The notes beneath the pieces were generated by a model. It saw nothing but the letters and a program-made list of their open reading frames with translations. It searched no databases and was not told the origin of the DNA. A stretch of 64,000 bases of DNA from Fictibacillus fluitans (GTDB lineage: Bacteria > Bacillota > Bacilli > Bacillales > Fictibacillaceae). Each line of letters begins with the position of its first letter. Within the stretch, counting starts at the first letter, position 1. The stretch covers positions 186,001 to 250,000 of the forward strand of contig NZ_JAUHTR010000007.1 of the NCBI RefSeq assembly GCF_030418125.1, read 5' to 3'. This document shows, in pieces, positions 7,890-16,626 of this stretch. Both the position numbers and the translations under genes were made by a program.

Positions 7890-8813
7890 TTAATTAAAAA
7901 CGATCGTTTTGTTTCCATGTACAAGAACGCGGTCCTGCAGATGCCAGTTTACTGCACGCGCCAGCACACTGCGTTCGATCGAACGGCCGATTTTCTTCAG
8001 ATCCTCGGCATTATGATGATGGCTTACCCGCTCCACGCCCTGCTCAATGATCGGACCTTCATCCAGATCATTGGTCACATAATGAGACGTTGCCCCGATC
8101 AGCTTCACCCCGCGGTTATACGCCCGCTCATACGGCTTGGCGCCTATGAAAGCCGGCAGGAAGGAATGATGGATATTAATAATGCGGTGCGGATGCTTTG
8201 AAACAAAATTCGGAGTTAAAATCTGCATGTAGCGCGCAAGGATGATGAGTTCAATATTATACTCGTCCAGCAGCTGCAGCTGTTTTTCCTCCACTTCCTG
8301 GCGAATATCCTTGTTCGCCGGTATGTAATAAAACGGGATGCCAAGCGACTCCACCAAACCTTTGGAGTTTTCATGATTGCTGATGACAAGTGCAATGTCC
8401 GCATCCAGATCCCCGTTTTGGTATTCCCACAACAGCTCGAGGAGACAGTGCGGCTCTTTTGAAACAAAAATGGCGGTCTTTTTACGCTTGGATGCCAGTG
8501 ACAGCCGCCAGTCCATATTAAATTCAGAAGCAATTTTCGAGAAAGACTGTTTCAGCGCGTCCGCCCTCTCGTGCAGGTTATCAATTTCAAACTCCACGCG
8601 CATAAAAAACAATCCCGCCTCAGGATCGGTGGAATGCTGGTTGGATTCCACAATATTGGCTCCCTGCCCATATAAAAACTGTGATACCGCCGCCACAATC
8701 CCCGGCTGGTCTCCACAGCTGATCAGCAATCTCGCTTTATTCGTGTTTCGTGCCTGTTCATTCATTTGCCTAATCTCCATTTCTTTGCCTTTTAGTATCT
8801 GAGTATACGGCAT
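7890..8813 (-). CDS. purU: formyltetrahydrofolate deformylase
   Basis: Hydrolyses 10-formyl-tetrahydrofolate to formate and tetrahydrofolate, balancing one-carbon pools. An N-terminal ACT domain (ISCGDQPGIVAAVSQFLY, residues 32-49) is followed by the formyltransferase-like domain with NIHHSFLPAFIGA (about 221-234) and SHYVTNDLDEGPIIEQ (about 249-264), which carry the catalytic Asn, His and Asp. 307 residues if the first ATG is used; in-frame ATGs at codons 12 and 17 are also possible and the last has GGAG upstream. Single gene, upstream of but separate from the purine riboswitch. Confidence 0.93.
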   Translation of the reverse strand: MPYTQILKGKEMEIRQMNEQARNTNKARLLISCGDQPGIVAAVSQFLYGQGANIVESNQHSTDPEAGLFFMRVEFEIDNLHERADALKQSFSKIASEFNMDWRLSLASKRKKTAIFVSKEPHCLLELLWEYQNGDLDADIALVISNHENSKGLVESLGIPFYYIPANKDIRQEVEEKQLQLLDEYNIELIILARYMQILTPNFVSKHPHRIINIHHSFLPAFIGAKPYERAYNRGVKLIGATSHYVTNDLDEGPIIEQGVERVSHHHNAEDLKKIGRSIERSVLARAVNWHLQDRVLVHGNKTIVFN

Positions 8814-8843
8814 TGGCGCGGAAAAGTGAAATGAAAAATGAGG

Positions 8844-9809
8844 CTAGTCGTTAGTGGGGAGGTGGTAGATGGTGGATTTGTGATTTCCTTCGCGGTGGGT
8901 GGCTGCTGAGCTTAATAATCTAGTCATTAAATGAATTGAAGATATCAGGAGAAACTCTCTTGCTTCTTGGTTGGTGATCTTCTGGCTAATCAGATAACTG
9001 TAGTCTTTAAGTGCATCAATGTGTGCATTTTTGCAGGTACAATAACAATTCTTACAAAACCAGCCCCCATGTCTCCTTTCCATCGGTAGGAGACCGCAAT
9101 CCATGCATTGGACTCCTTTTAATAGTTCATGTCTGCCTATCTCAAATTGCATCAAAATATCGGAATTCGCCTCACAGTGCTGTTTTAATAGAAGACGAAT
9201 CATTTTCTTTAATTCTTTATCTGTAAGTACAACCTGATGGAAGGCATATAATTCAGTGATTTTTAGTGGGAGGGCTTCCCGGTGAAGGATTGTTTTACGC
9301 AGATATTTATGTTCTGGGGAAATCATGATTTGGGAGTTGGGATTACTGATTACTACAAAAGATTTAATATGAACCTCAGGAAACTTATGTTTGATTAACC
9401 AAGCTCTAAGCTGCATTTCATGCCGTTTCACTTGAAGGATTGGATCAGGAAAGACTTCATCCTTTCCATTGAGCGTGCGAACTAGCTGATGAAATTCCTG
9501 GTCAAAAAATAGTTTACCGGCGATATTTTTAACTTCTAATATGAGTATGAACCGAGGGGAAACGAGCAAAGTGTCGATCTGAAAGAAATAGTCGTTATGA
9601 GGAAGGCGGAGATCGTGAAGAATAAAGTAATCTTGGGAGGAAAGAAAGCTGAGTGGATAGTCTATGGAGTATTCCCCTCTGTACCCAGCCATCTTTTTTG
9701 CGAGATTTTCTTCAATATAGGGGATTTTAGGGTGATTTTTTGGTAATCTGCGCAACAATGATTGTAATTTTTGAATCATTAAGGGCAGTTGCCGCTTTTT
9801 TATGATCAT
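8844..9809 (-). CDS. NERD domain protein with C-terminal zinc ribbon
   Basis: A 321-residue protein with a nuclease-related (NERD) domain at about 40-160: GYRGEYSIDYPLSFL, then QIDTLLVSPRFILILEVKNIAGK, which has the D...ExK order of PD-(D/E)XK nucleases. A zinc-ribbon-like cluster CMDCG...CKNCYCTC sits near 236-262, then a short helical tail. Start ATG has AAAGGAATGATGAG before it. The upstream 240 bases hold five phased repeats, unlike any other gene here. NERD proteins are common in Bacillus; some families are linked to DNA processing or defence, but no function is shown. Confidence 0.82.
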   Translation of the reverse strand: MIIKKRQLPLMIQKLQSLLRRLPKNHPKIPYIEENLAKKMAGYRGEYSIDYPLSFLSSQDYFILHDLRLPHNDYFFQIDTLLVSPRFILILEVKNIAGKLFFDQEFHQLVRTLNGKDEVFPDPILQVKRHEMQLRAWLIKHKFPEVHIKSFVVISNPNSQIMISPEHKYLRKTILHREALPLKITELYAFHQVVLTDKELKKMIRLLLKQHCEANSDILMQFEIGRHELLKGVQCMDCGLLPMERRHGGWFCKNCYCTCKNAHIDALKDYSYLISQKITNQEAREFLLISSIHLMTRLLSSAATHREGNHKSTIYHLPTND

Positions 9810-9871
9810 CTCATCATTCCTTTGCTAAATTTATTAAGTTTATTGGCGATAGTCTGCTAACAGAATTTAAC

Positions 9872-9965
9872 TTACTCTCAAAAAGTCTACATTTATTCTC
9901 AAAAAATCTTGTTTATTCTCAAATCAGGCCACTTTATTCTCAAATTCGGTTCAAATATTCTCAAA
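9872..9965. repeat. five 11-nt repeats phased at 20-21 bp
   Basis: TTATTCTCAAA (minus strand TTTGAGAATAA) occurs at 9893, 9913 and 9934 exactly, with one-mismatch copies at 9872 and 9955. Steps are 21, 20, 21 and 21 bases, about two helical turns. Beyond them ATTTCGAC occurs twice 10 bases apart (9983, 9993). The array lies 63 bases upstream of the NERD gene. It is too short and too tightly spaced for CRISPR. Confidence 0.85.
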
Positions 9966-10048
9966 CCGATTAACCCCATTGCATTTCGACTAATTTCGAC
10001 ACAATTAACCCTCACCAAAACCACCTCCTTCCTCCATCCGCATTCAAT

Positions 10049-10756
10049 CTAGCAAATACATGTCTTCTTCTTCACACCGACTTTCCCGCGGTTCTTCACT
10101 TTTAAAATATAATCAGTTGCAAGCGGGACTTTGCAGGCGGTGTTGCCGGCATTCACATCAACCTTGCCCACCCGCTCGGCAACGGCCAGTGCTTCATCAT
10201 GCAGGCTGCTGACGGCGCTCCCAGCCACGATCACAAAGCCGTTCATAACATAGCGGACACGATTTTGCTCGCCGTTAATGGTCTCTTCCACACGCTTCAG
10301 CAATCCGCGAATCTCTTCCAAATTCAGTTCTTCGTCCTGAGTAATCGACAGATAGCCGGCATAGGTGCTCCAGCCGCAGGCAGCCACCATCTCCCGCTCA
10401 TCATCCATCCACTTGCGCGCCAGTTCCAGCGCGAACGGGCTTTCTGCGGCAACATTGGCTACGGTATACTCCGCAAGCATGTACCAATACGCTTTTTCAA
10501 CCCAGTGCTCCAACTGCTGCCGTGTCAGCTTTTTTGGATCGACCCCAAGTCCTGCCAAGTACATCGCATCATGGTTTCCGGTATCATACAATGCCAGAGC
10601 CAGTTCCTGGTCCTTTTTCACGTATTTAACCAGCTTCTTCAGATCTCCTACCTTCACTCCGAAAAACGGTTCCTTAGCGCCATGCCTGATATAGGTTTTC
10701 TTTGTTTGCTCCGAGCCCATTTCTTCCAGCTGGTTCATGATTTCATCAACCGTCAT
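10049..10756 (-). CDS. DNA alkylation repair protein, AlkD-like
   Basis: A 235-residue all-helical HEAT-like protein of the DNA alkylation repair family, whose characterised members remove N3- and N7-alkylated bases. Family marks: SEQTKKTYIRHGAKEPFFGVKVGDLKKLVK (residues about 15-44), helices with WVEKAYWYMLAEYTVANVAAE, and the ending TACKVPLATDYILKV. This subgroup (YhaZ-like or DUF1061-type branches) has variable catalytic residues, so activity is not assured. ATG start with GAGGTGATGAG before it. Monocistronic. Confidence 0.82.
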   Translation of the reverse strand: MTVDEIMNQLEEMGSEQTKKTYIRHGAKEPFFGVKVGDLKKLVKYVKKDQELALALYDTGNHDAMYLAGLGVDPKKLTRQQLEHWVEKAYWYMLAEYTVANVAAESPFALELARKWMDDEREMVAACGWSTYAGYLSITQDEELNLEEIRGLLKRVEETINGEQNRVRYVMNGFVIVAGSAVSSLHDEALAVAERVGKVDVNAGNTACKVPLATDYILKVKNRGKVGVKKKTCIC

Positions 10757-10810
10757 TATCTCATCACCTCACCTTCTATAATTCGCTTCATCCTAAAAAA
10801 ATCCCTCCAC

Positions 10811-10842
10811 AAAAAAAGGCCCGCCCCAGCCGGGCAGGCCTC
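10811..10842 (-). terminator. terminator of the RND gene
   Basis: AGGCC-GCCC arm pairs with GGGC-GGCC and is followed by seven Us on the minus strand, right after the RND stop. Confidence 0.85.
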
Positions 10843-10851
10843 CAAAACCAA

Positions 10852-13800
10852 TTATTCAGCGGTTTTGCGTTTTCTGTTTTTTCTCGTTAGCTTCATTAAA
10901 AACTCATAAACCACAGGCACGATGATCAGGGTCAGCAGCGTGGAGCTGGTGAGACCGCCGATAACCGTAACGCCAAGGCCTTTGGAGATTAAGCCTCCGC
11001 CTTCAAATCCGAGTGCCAGCGGGATTAATGCTCCAATGGTGGCCAGTGCAGTCATCAGAATTGGACGCAAGCGGGTTGCCGCTGCTTCCAGGAGTGCTTC
11101 ACGCGTCGGCATTCCTTCGTTCTCTTTATGAATCACGCGGTCAATGAGCACGATTGCGTTTGTTACCACGATTCCGATCAGCATAAGTGCGCCAATCATG
11201 GCGGAAATGCTGATGCTTTCATCCGCGATATACAGCGCAAGGAGCGCACCGATCACCGTGAAGGGAAGGGAGAACAAAATCGCAAATGGTGCAAGAGCGC
11301 CGCCAAACGTTACTACGAGTACAAAATAGACAATCGCGACTGCGGCAAGCATGGCCAGGCCAAGCTGGCTGAAGGACTCATTAATATCCTCAGTAACGCC
11401 GCCCATCCTGACGTCAACTCCATCCGGAAGATCGAGCTTGTCAATTTTCTTTTGAACGTCCGCAGATACTTGGTTCACGTTCTTGCTTGTCACATCACCA
11501 CTTACGCTCGCATAAATCTTGTCATCCTTGCGTGTAACGGTGTCTGCGGTTTCTCCTTCTTTTACTTTAGCTACATCACTGATAGGTACTTCTTTACCGG
11601 TCGCCGACTGCAGCTTCTTGTCGGTGAGATCATCAATGTTCTTGTAGCTGTTTTTATCTACTTTGATATAAACGTTGACATCCTTGCCGTCTTTTTTCAG
11701 TGTCGTTAAGGCTGATTGGTCACCGGAATCGTTCAATTCCATGCCGATCTGGCTGGCTGTAAGACCAAGCTTGCTCAGCTTTTCCTGATCTGCGGCAATG
11801 GTGTATTCCTGATAGGACTTGGAAAGGCTGGACCCAACGTTTCTCAGATCGTTTCGGTCATTGAGAATGTTTTGGACCTTCTCCGTTACCGGTTTGATGT
11901 CTTTCATGTTATTTCCGTAGACCTGGATTTCCAGCTTGTTGCTTCCGCCGGTAGCGCCAAAGTCCATCGCCTTCCATTCCCCTTTGTCGGTGGTTCCCTG
12001 CAGATCATCAATGATCTTCTTCTGCTCTTTTTCAAAGTTTGGCGTATCTTTATCATATTCCATAAAGAACATGGCCTGATTGCTTGCCGCAGGGTTCATC
12101 GGATTTTCCCCGCCAACGGAATACTGGATTGTTTTCACGTGGCTGCGGTCAAGCAGAAGTTTCTCTGCTATCAGCGCTTCATCTTCAACTTCTTTTTTCG
12201 TCTGGCCCGGTTCCGGGTTAAAGGTGGCAATGACCATCTTCTGTTCGTCGGATGGCAGGAAGCTGACGCCAATTTTCGGTACCAGGAACAAGCTGCCGGC
12301 AAGCATAAGAATGGCAAGACCGAATGAAACGATCTTATGACTGAGCGACCAGTTCAATACTCTTCGGTAAAAACCGGCAAGTGCTCCTGGCTTCTCATGG
12401 TCTGTTTCCCTCTTTTTGCTTAGTCCTTTTTTGAATAAAGAATCGGCAAATGCCGGTACAACCGTAATGGCCACGATCAGAGAGGCCACAAGGGCAAACA
12501 CGATCGTCAGGGCAAACGGCATAAAGAGCTCACCGACCGGCCCTTTTACAAGACCCAATGGCAAAAATACAGCAATCGTTACAATGGTGGAGGACATGAT
12601 TGGGATAAACATTTCCCGGGTAGCCGCTGTAATCAGCTGCTTGCCTCTGATTTCTTCACCCTTTAATGACATTCGCCGGTAAATATTTTCGATAACGACG
12701 ATAGAGTCATCCACCACCCGGCCGATCGCAACGGTCATGGCCCCGAGCGTCATAATGTTCAGTGTGAGATCCATTTGCTTTAACGCCAGAATCGCCATTA
12801 ACAGCGATAGCGGAATTGAAATAACGGCAATAATGGTAGAGCGGATATTACGTAAAAATAACATGATAATAATGATGGCAAACAATCCGCCAATCAATGC
12901 TTTGTTCAGCATCGTGCTTACAGAATCCTTGATGGGTGTTGCCTGGTCAAAGACGTTGACCGTCTTCAAACCTTCGTGTTCCTTTTTCAACTGCTTTAAT
13001 TCTTTATTAACAGCGTCAGCCACATTTACTGTATTGGCATCGGCTGATTTGATCACTTGAAGACCGATGGATTCCTGGCCATTTGTTCTTGAAATGGACT
13101 CTGCTTTTCCTACCGTTTTGATGGTAGCAACATCTTTTAACTTCACCGTCGGAAGCTCTGATGGCTGAGCCTGCTGAGCTGCAGCTGTCTGCTCGGAAGC
13201 TCCCTGTTGCTGGGCTCCTTGACCGCCCGCTTGCTGCTGGGCTCCTTGACCGCCCGCCTGCTGCTGAGCTCCTTGACCGTCCGCCTGTTGCTGGGCTCCC
13301 TGACCGTCCGCCTGTTGCTGGGCTCCTTGACCTGCAGATGCGCCTTGACCCTGTGCTCCAGCTTCGGAAGCTTGAGGGGTTACCGGGATTTCCAGGTTTT
13401 TCAGTTCTTTTACAGTGGTGATTTGACCGTCGACAACGACAGATTTTTCGGTGTTGTTAAAGTTGTACAGACCAAGCGGCATGGACGCATTGGCACCCTT
13501 GATGAATTGCTTGACCGTGTCTTCCGTCAATCCGTTTTTCTTTAATTCATCGGCTTTAAAATCAAGCTGGACTTCTTCCACGTTTTGTCCCGCTACCTGT
13601 ACGGATGAAACGCCTTCCACTCCTTCAAGGGTCGGAACGACATCATCTTCAACGGTATTGGTCAATTCCTTGAGCGATTTGTTTTTGTCGGACACGCTTA
13701 ATGACAAAATCGGGAGGTCATTAAAGCTTTGCCGTGACACACTGGGATCTTCCGCAGAATCGGGTAGATTGATGTTGGCAAGAACTTCTTGTACTTCCTC

Positions 13801-14118
13801 TTTTGCTTTTTCCATGTCTTTATCAAAACTGTATTCGATTTGTACCGATGAGACGTTTTGATAAGAAGAGGAAGTGACCGAATTCACTCCTGAAAGATTC
13901 TTAACCTTTTTCTCAATCGGAATGGTCACCTTATCTGCCACTTCTTCAGGTGTGGCACCTGGATAGGCTGCTGTTACGGAAACAATTGGTGTGTTGATGT
14001 TAGGCATAGTCTCGAGCTTCATATTTAAACCGGAATAAAGCCCGGCCGCTACAACCAGCAGCGTTAACAGCCAAACAGCAAATTTATTCTTCAAACAGAA
14101 TCGTATAATCCCACTCAT
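10852..14118 (-). CDS. swrC: RND efflux pump, SwrC (YerP)-like
   Basis: A 1088-residue proton-driven RND exporter of the AcrB/HAE1 family. N-terminal helix, two large extracytoplasmic loops and 12 helices are visible. Motifs: GATPEEVADKVTIPIEKKVKNL (about 50-70), the transmembrane IGRVVDDSIVVIENI with the two proton-relay Asp residues (about 462-476), and GIVVTNAIVLIDRV in the second half. The B. subtilis homologue SwrC gives surfactin resistance. Start ATG 14118 is preceded by GGAGGGAG; a GTG six codons upstream is less likely. A Gln/Gly repeat of five 9-residue units interrupts the first extracellular domain at about residues 258-305. The divergent TetR gene probably represses it. Confidence 0.9.
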   Translation of the reverse strand: MSGIIRFCLKNKFAVWLLTLLVVAAGLYSGLNMKLETMPNINTPIVSVTAAYPGATPEEVADKVTIPIEKKVKNLSGVNSVTSSSYQNVSSVQIEYSFDKDMEKAKEEVQEVLANINLPDSAEDPSVSRQSFNDLPILSLSVSDKNKSLKELTNTVEDDVVPTLEGVEGVSSVQVAGQNVEEVQLDFKADELKKNGLTEDTVKQFIKGANASMPLGLYNFNNTEKSVVVDGQITTVKELKNLEIPVTPQASEAGAQGQGASAGQGAQQQADGQGAQQQADGQGAQQQAGGQGAQQQAGGQGAQQQGASEQTAAAQQAQPSELPTVKLKDVATIKTVGKAESISRTNGQESIGLQVIKSADANTVNVADAVNKELKQLKKEHEGLKTVNVFDQATPIKDSVSTMLNKALIGGLFAIIIIMLFLRNIRSTIIAVISIPLSLLMAILALKQMDLTLNIMTLGAMTVAIGRVVDDSIVVIENIYRRMSLKGEEIRGKQLITAATREMFIPIMSSTIVTIAVFLPLGLVKGPVGELFMPFALTIVFALVASLIVAITVVPAFADSLFKKGLSKKRETDHEKPGALAGFYRRVLNWSLSHKIVSFGLAILMLAGSLFLVPKIGVSFLPSDEQKMVIATFNPEPGQTKKEVEDEALIAEKLLLDRSHVKTIQYSVGGENPMNPAASNQAMFFMEYDKDTPNFEKEQKKIIDDLQGTTDKGEWKAMDFGATGGSNKLEIQVYGNNMKDIKPVTEKVQNILNDRNDLRNVGSSLSKSYQEYTIAADQEKLSKLGLTASQIGMELNDSGDQSALTTLKKDGKDVNVYIKVDKNSYKNIDDLTDKKLQSATGKEVPISDVAKVKEGETADTVTRKDDKIYASVSGDVTSKNVNQVSADVQKKIDKLDLPDGVDVRMGGVTEDINESFSQLGLAMLAAVAIVYFVLVVTFGGALAPFAILFSLPFTVIGALLALYIADESISISAMIGALMLIGIVVTNAIVLIDRVIHKENEGMPTREALLEAAATRLRPILMTALATIGALIPLALGFEGGGLISKGLGVTVIGGLTSSTLLTLIIVPVVYEFLMKLTRKNRKRKTAE
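13212..13346 (-). repeat. 27-bp tandem repeat, five units, inside the RND gene
   Basis: GGGCTCC(T/C)TGACCG recurs at 13212, 13239, 13266, 13293 and 13320, exactly 27 bases apart with few changes. Each unit codes for GQGAQQQA(D/G)G-type residues, so unit gain or loss keeps the frame. The tract lies in a flexible extracellular loop region. Confidence 0.92.
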
Positions 14119-14138
14119 TCTTGTTGCTCCCTCCACTA

Positions 14139-14207
14139 ATGACTGACCAGTCGGATTGTGCTATAATATAAACGAACGGTCATAACAGTTTTAAATATAT
14201 CTGACCG
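14139..14207 (+). promoter_or_regulatory. divergent promoter and operator region, TetR/RND
   Basis: On the plus strand ATGACT (14139-14144), 17 bases, TATAAT (14162-14167) form a promoter for the TetR gene. The dyad GACTG-AC-CAGTC (14141-14152) overlaps its -35, and CGGTCA (14177-14182) and TGACCG (14202-14207) form a second inverted repeat toward the regulator. These are likely TetR sites controlling both genes; the assignment is inferred. Confidence 0.6.
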
Positions 14208-14292
14208 TCATCTGTAATGCAAGGAATTATAACGATTCTTCAATAGATATCTTTTTATCATTCAATTGGAAAACAGTATTCGGAGGTATGGG

Positions 14293-15180
14293 ATGAAACA
14301 GAGAAAAGTCGAGATTATTGAATCTGCAATAGCGTTGTTTGCGGAGAAAGGATTTCATTCAACATCAATCCAGGACATAACCGATCATGCGGGGATGTCT
14401 AAAGGAGCATTTTATAATTATTTTTCTTCCAAAGAAGAATTGATGGTAGCGCTATTTCATTTTTACAACGATAAAATCACCCAAAGGATTTCAGCGATCG
14501 AAGACCAGAACCTGCCTCCGCGGGAAACCATTAAAAAACAGATGGTTGCGCTGTTTACTTCTTTTACAGAACATAAAAACTTCATCATCATGCATTTCAG
14601 GGAACAAAATTCCACGATCAACGAAGAAATGCGGAAACATATGCTCAAAACTCAGTACAAGTCCATGAAATGGCTGGAGAAAAACCTGCTCTCTTTGTAT
14701 GGAGAGGATATTACCCCGCATTTGGGAGATCTAATCCTGATGGCTCAGGGGCTGCAAAACACCTACATCCGTATTTTTGTTTTCGATGACCAGCTGATTC
14801 AGCCGGAAGCATTGGCAGAGTTTTTGCTTCATCGGCTTGATGATATTGTTGACGGCCTGAAGAAAAAGAAAGATGTTATGATCTCGGGCGCTCATTTGGA
14901 AAACCTGTTTTCCCGCCTGCACCTTGATAGTGAACAGTCCCTGCAGGACACCATCCACCAGCGTCTGTTTACGATGGGAAAAACAATGGACGGCCTCCCC
15001 CTTTCAGCCGAAAAAAGAGATGAATTGAAAAGTGTGATCGAGTTTTTGCTCAGTGAAAACGAAAAAGAAACACCGAACAAAATGGTGTTTCAAGGTATGC
15101 TGGCCAATTTAAAAGGGATTAAAGAGCTCGAAAGCGAACGGAAAGATATTGCCAGAATTATGGGAATCGAGCTTTTATAA
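14293..15180 (+). CDS. TetR/AcrR regulator, YerO/SwrR-like
   Basis: A 295-residue one-component repressor. The DNA-binding domain is residues 1-50 (AIALFAEKGFHSTSIQDITDHAGMSKGAFYNYFSSKEEL), followed by a long all-helical ligand domain; at 295 residues it is larger than most TetR proteins. Start ATG 14293 is chosen because CGGAGGT lies 5 bases before it; an ATG-less upstream extension has no binding site. It is divergent from the RND pump, the arrangement of B. subtilis yerO-swrC, so local repression of the pump is the simple reading. Confidence 0.88.
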   Translation: MKQRKVEIIESAIALFAEKGFHSTSIQDITDHAGMSKGAFYNYFSSKEELMVALFHFYNDKITQRISAIEDQNLPPRETIKKQMVALFTSFTEHKNFIIMHFREQNSTINEEMRKHMLKTQYKSMKWLEKNLLSLYGEDITPHLGDLILMAQGLQNTYIRIFVFDDQLIQPEALAEFLLHRLDDIVDGLKKKKDVMISGAHLENLFSRLHLDSEQSLQDTIHQRLFTMGKTMDGLPLSAEKRDELKSVIEFLLSENEKETPNKMVFQGMLANLKGIKELESERKDIARIMGIELL

Positions 15181-15182
15181 AT

Positions 15183-15219
15183 AAAAAATGCCCGCGGTTA
15201 AAACCGCGGGCATTTTTTT
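15183..15219. terminator. bidirectional terminator
   Basis: TGCCCGCGGTT/AACCGCGGGCA perfect stem, flanked by A6 and T7, between the convergent TetR gene and redox operon. Confidence 0.9.
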
Positions 15220-15739
15220 ATCTTAATGATCTTGTACGTGTCATTACCGCTCCAAGATAGATCGTTCCTCCAATAATAACAGCGAAAGTGCTCCAATAGA
15301 AAATCGGTGCCCAAATGGCGGAAGAATCCGTTCCCAATAAGATTCCGTGTAAAAAGGAAACGAGCCAAAGCGGAAAAACAAGGTAATGTGTTTTCTTCCA
15401 TGCCGACCGGCCGATCATCTTCATAAAATCTGATGTGAAAAGAACGATGAGCAGCAGGTAAGCACCTATGGTTCCCAAAGCAGACAAAAATGGCTCGTAG
15501 GCTGACGCAAAAGGAATAAATATCGCTTCCAGCGAGTACGGCTGGTATTGATCAAATAATAGAAGAAAAGCATGAATGCCGATAAAAAGCATTGCAACCT
15601 GGCCAATGATCTGGTGAAACGAAAGATAAAATCCTTTGTTTCTGGGGACATGGCGCAGGATGCCGGCAAGCAGTGACAGAGTAAGCAGGAAATATGCCGT
15701 CAACCCTGTCGCTCGAACGAGTATCCAGATCCAGTTCAA
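15218..15739 (-). CDS. ferric-reductase-like heme membrane protein
   Basis: A 173-residue protein with five to six hydrophobic helices resembling the ferric reductase-like/YedZ transmembrane domain. Candidate heme ligands are His in SFHQIIG (about 42), IGIHAFLLL (about 55), KTHYLVFPL (about 118) and SFLHG (about 129). No soluble FAD/NAD domain is attached, so it would need a partner. It overlaps the ApbE gene by 4 bases and is last in a three-gene operon, which suggests it passes electrons to a flavin placed by ApbE or on the small third protein. Confidence 0.75.
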   Translation of the reverse strand: MNWIWILVRATGLTAYFLLTLSLLAGILRHVPRNKGFYLSFHQIIGQVAMLFIGIHAFLLLFDQYQPYSLEAIFIPFASAYEPFLSALGTIGAYLLLIVLFTSDFMKMIGRSAWKKTHYLVFPLWLVSFLHGILLGTDSSAIWAPIFYWSTFAVIIGGTIYLGAVMTRTRSLR

Positions 15740-16626
15740 CGTGCCACCTCCATCTCTTTATACAATGCTGGGTTTCCGCCTGTTACAAGCTGGTGGTCCT
15801 CAAAATAAACAAAGTACGCAATCCCCGGGAAATTTTTCTGCAGCAGCGCCCTGGCCTCTTTGTACGGAAGAATGCAAAAGATCTTCGCAGCTGTTTCTGC
15901 CTCCATCACGGTTTTGGCAATCACACTTGCCTGCAAAACTCCATTGTTTGCCGGCTTTCCTGTTCGGCCATTCAGTATGTGATGTCCATTGTTCCACTTT
16001 CTATAATTCTTTCCTGAGGTCGCAAGCGCAGCGTTTTCCAGCTGAAGGCGGATCATATCTTGTCCCATGTGGACAGGATGCTCAATGCCTGCTGTCATGG
16101 TGCCATTAATGAGCAGGTCACCGCCGGCATTTACCAGCCAGTTCTCCTCATCTTTATAAAACCGCTCTTTCAGCCGGTCGACTATCAACCCTTTTCCAAA
16201 GCCTCCAAAGTCAAAAGAGAAAGGCTGCTTTTTTATGATCCACTGGTTTGTAAGCAACTCGACCGGCAACCGAAATGGAAGAGACCGTTCATTTGTAGAA
16301 TCAGACATGGGCGTTTCGAAAATTAGTTCTCTTTCGGAAAAGGAAGAAACATATCCTGCGTTTTTCATCTCTTCTCCAACAAAAGGATGCACATAATAAT
16401 GAGCCAGCTTGGCAAGTCTCAGTGAGCGCTTCAACAGTTCAAACAATTCCTGCTCCATAAATATCGGCGAATGCAGAGATGCGCTGTTAACAAAATCAAG
16501 CGCATTTCCCTTTATAAACCTGCTGGCGGTCTGCTCGAAATGTAATATCTCTTCTTTCATCTGCTCCTGAATCTCCGGTTTCATGCCCTCCAGAATGATT
16601 TTGCTGTTCATGGACCGGAAAATCAT
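15736..16626 (-). CDS. FAD:protein FMN transferase (ApbE family)
   Basis: Attaches FMN covalently to Ser/Thr of target proteins outside the membrane. Visible marks: FDFGGFGKGLIVD (about 141-153, the DxGGxxKG flavin site), LVNAGGDLLING (about 164-175), TSGKNYRKW, and ETAAKIFCILP near the end with the conserved metal-binding region (usual DALAT changed to EAETAAK). 296 residues is slightly short and no signal peptide or lipobox is visible, unlike many ApbE proteins. It overlaps both neighbours by 4 bases, so it acts with them. The target protein is not obvious. Confidence 0.85.
   Translation of the reverse strand: MIFRSMNSKIILEGMKPEIQEQMKEEILHFEQTASRFIKGNALDFVNSASLHSPIFMEQELFELLKRSLRLAKLAHYYVHPFVGEEMKNAGYVSSFSERELIFETPMSDSTNERSLPFRLPVELLTNQWIIKKQPFSFDFGGFGKGLIVDRLKERFYKDEENWLVNAGGDLLINGTMTAGIEHPVHMGQDMIRLQLENAALATSGKNYRKWNNGHHILNGRTGKPANNGVLQASVIAKTVMEAETAAKIFCILPYKEARALLQKNFPGIAYFVYFEDHQLVTGGNPALYKEMEVAR

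Noticed and set aside
9872-9965. CRISPR array
   Set aside because: Repeats are 11 nt with 9-10-nt spacers and no cas genes are near; CRISPR units are much longer.
13161-13545. Repetitive open frames on the plus strand rich in Leu/Pro
   Set aside because: They are antisense shadows of the 27-bp repeat inside the RND gene and lack ribosome binding sites.
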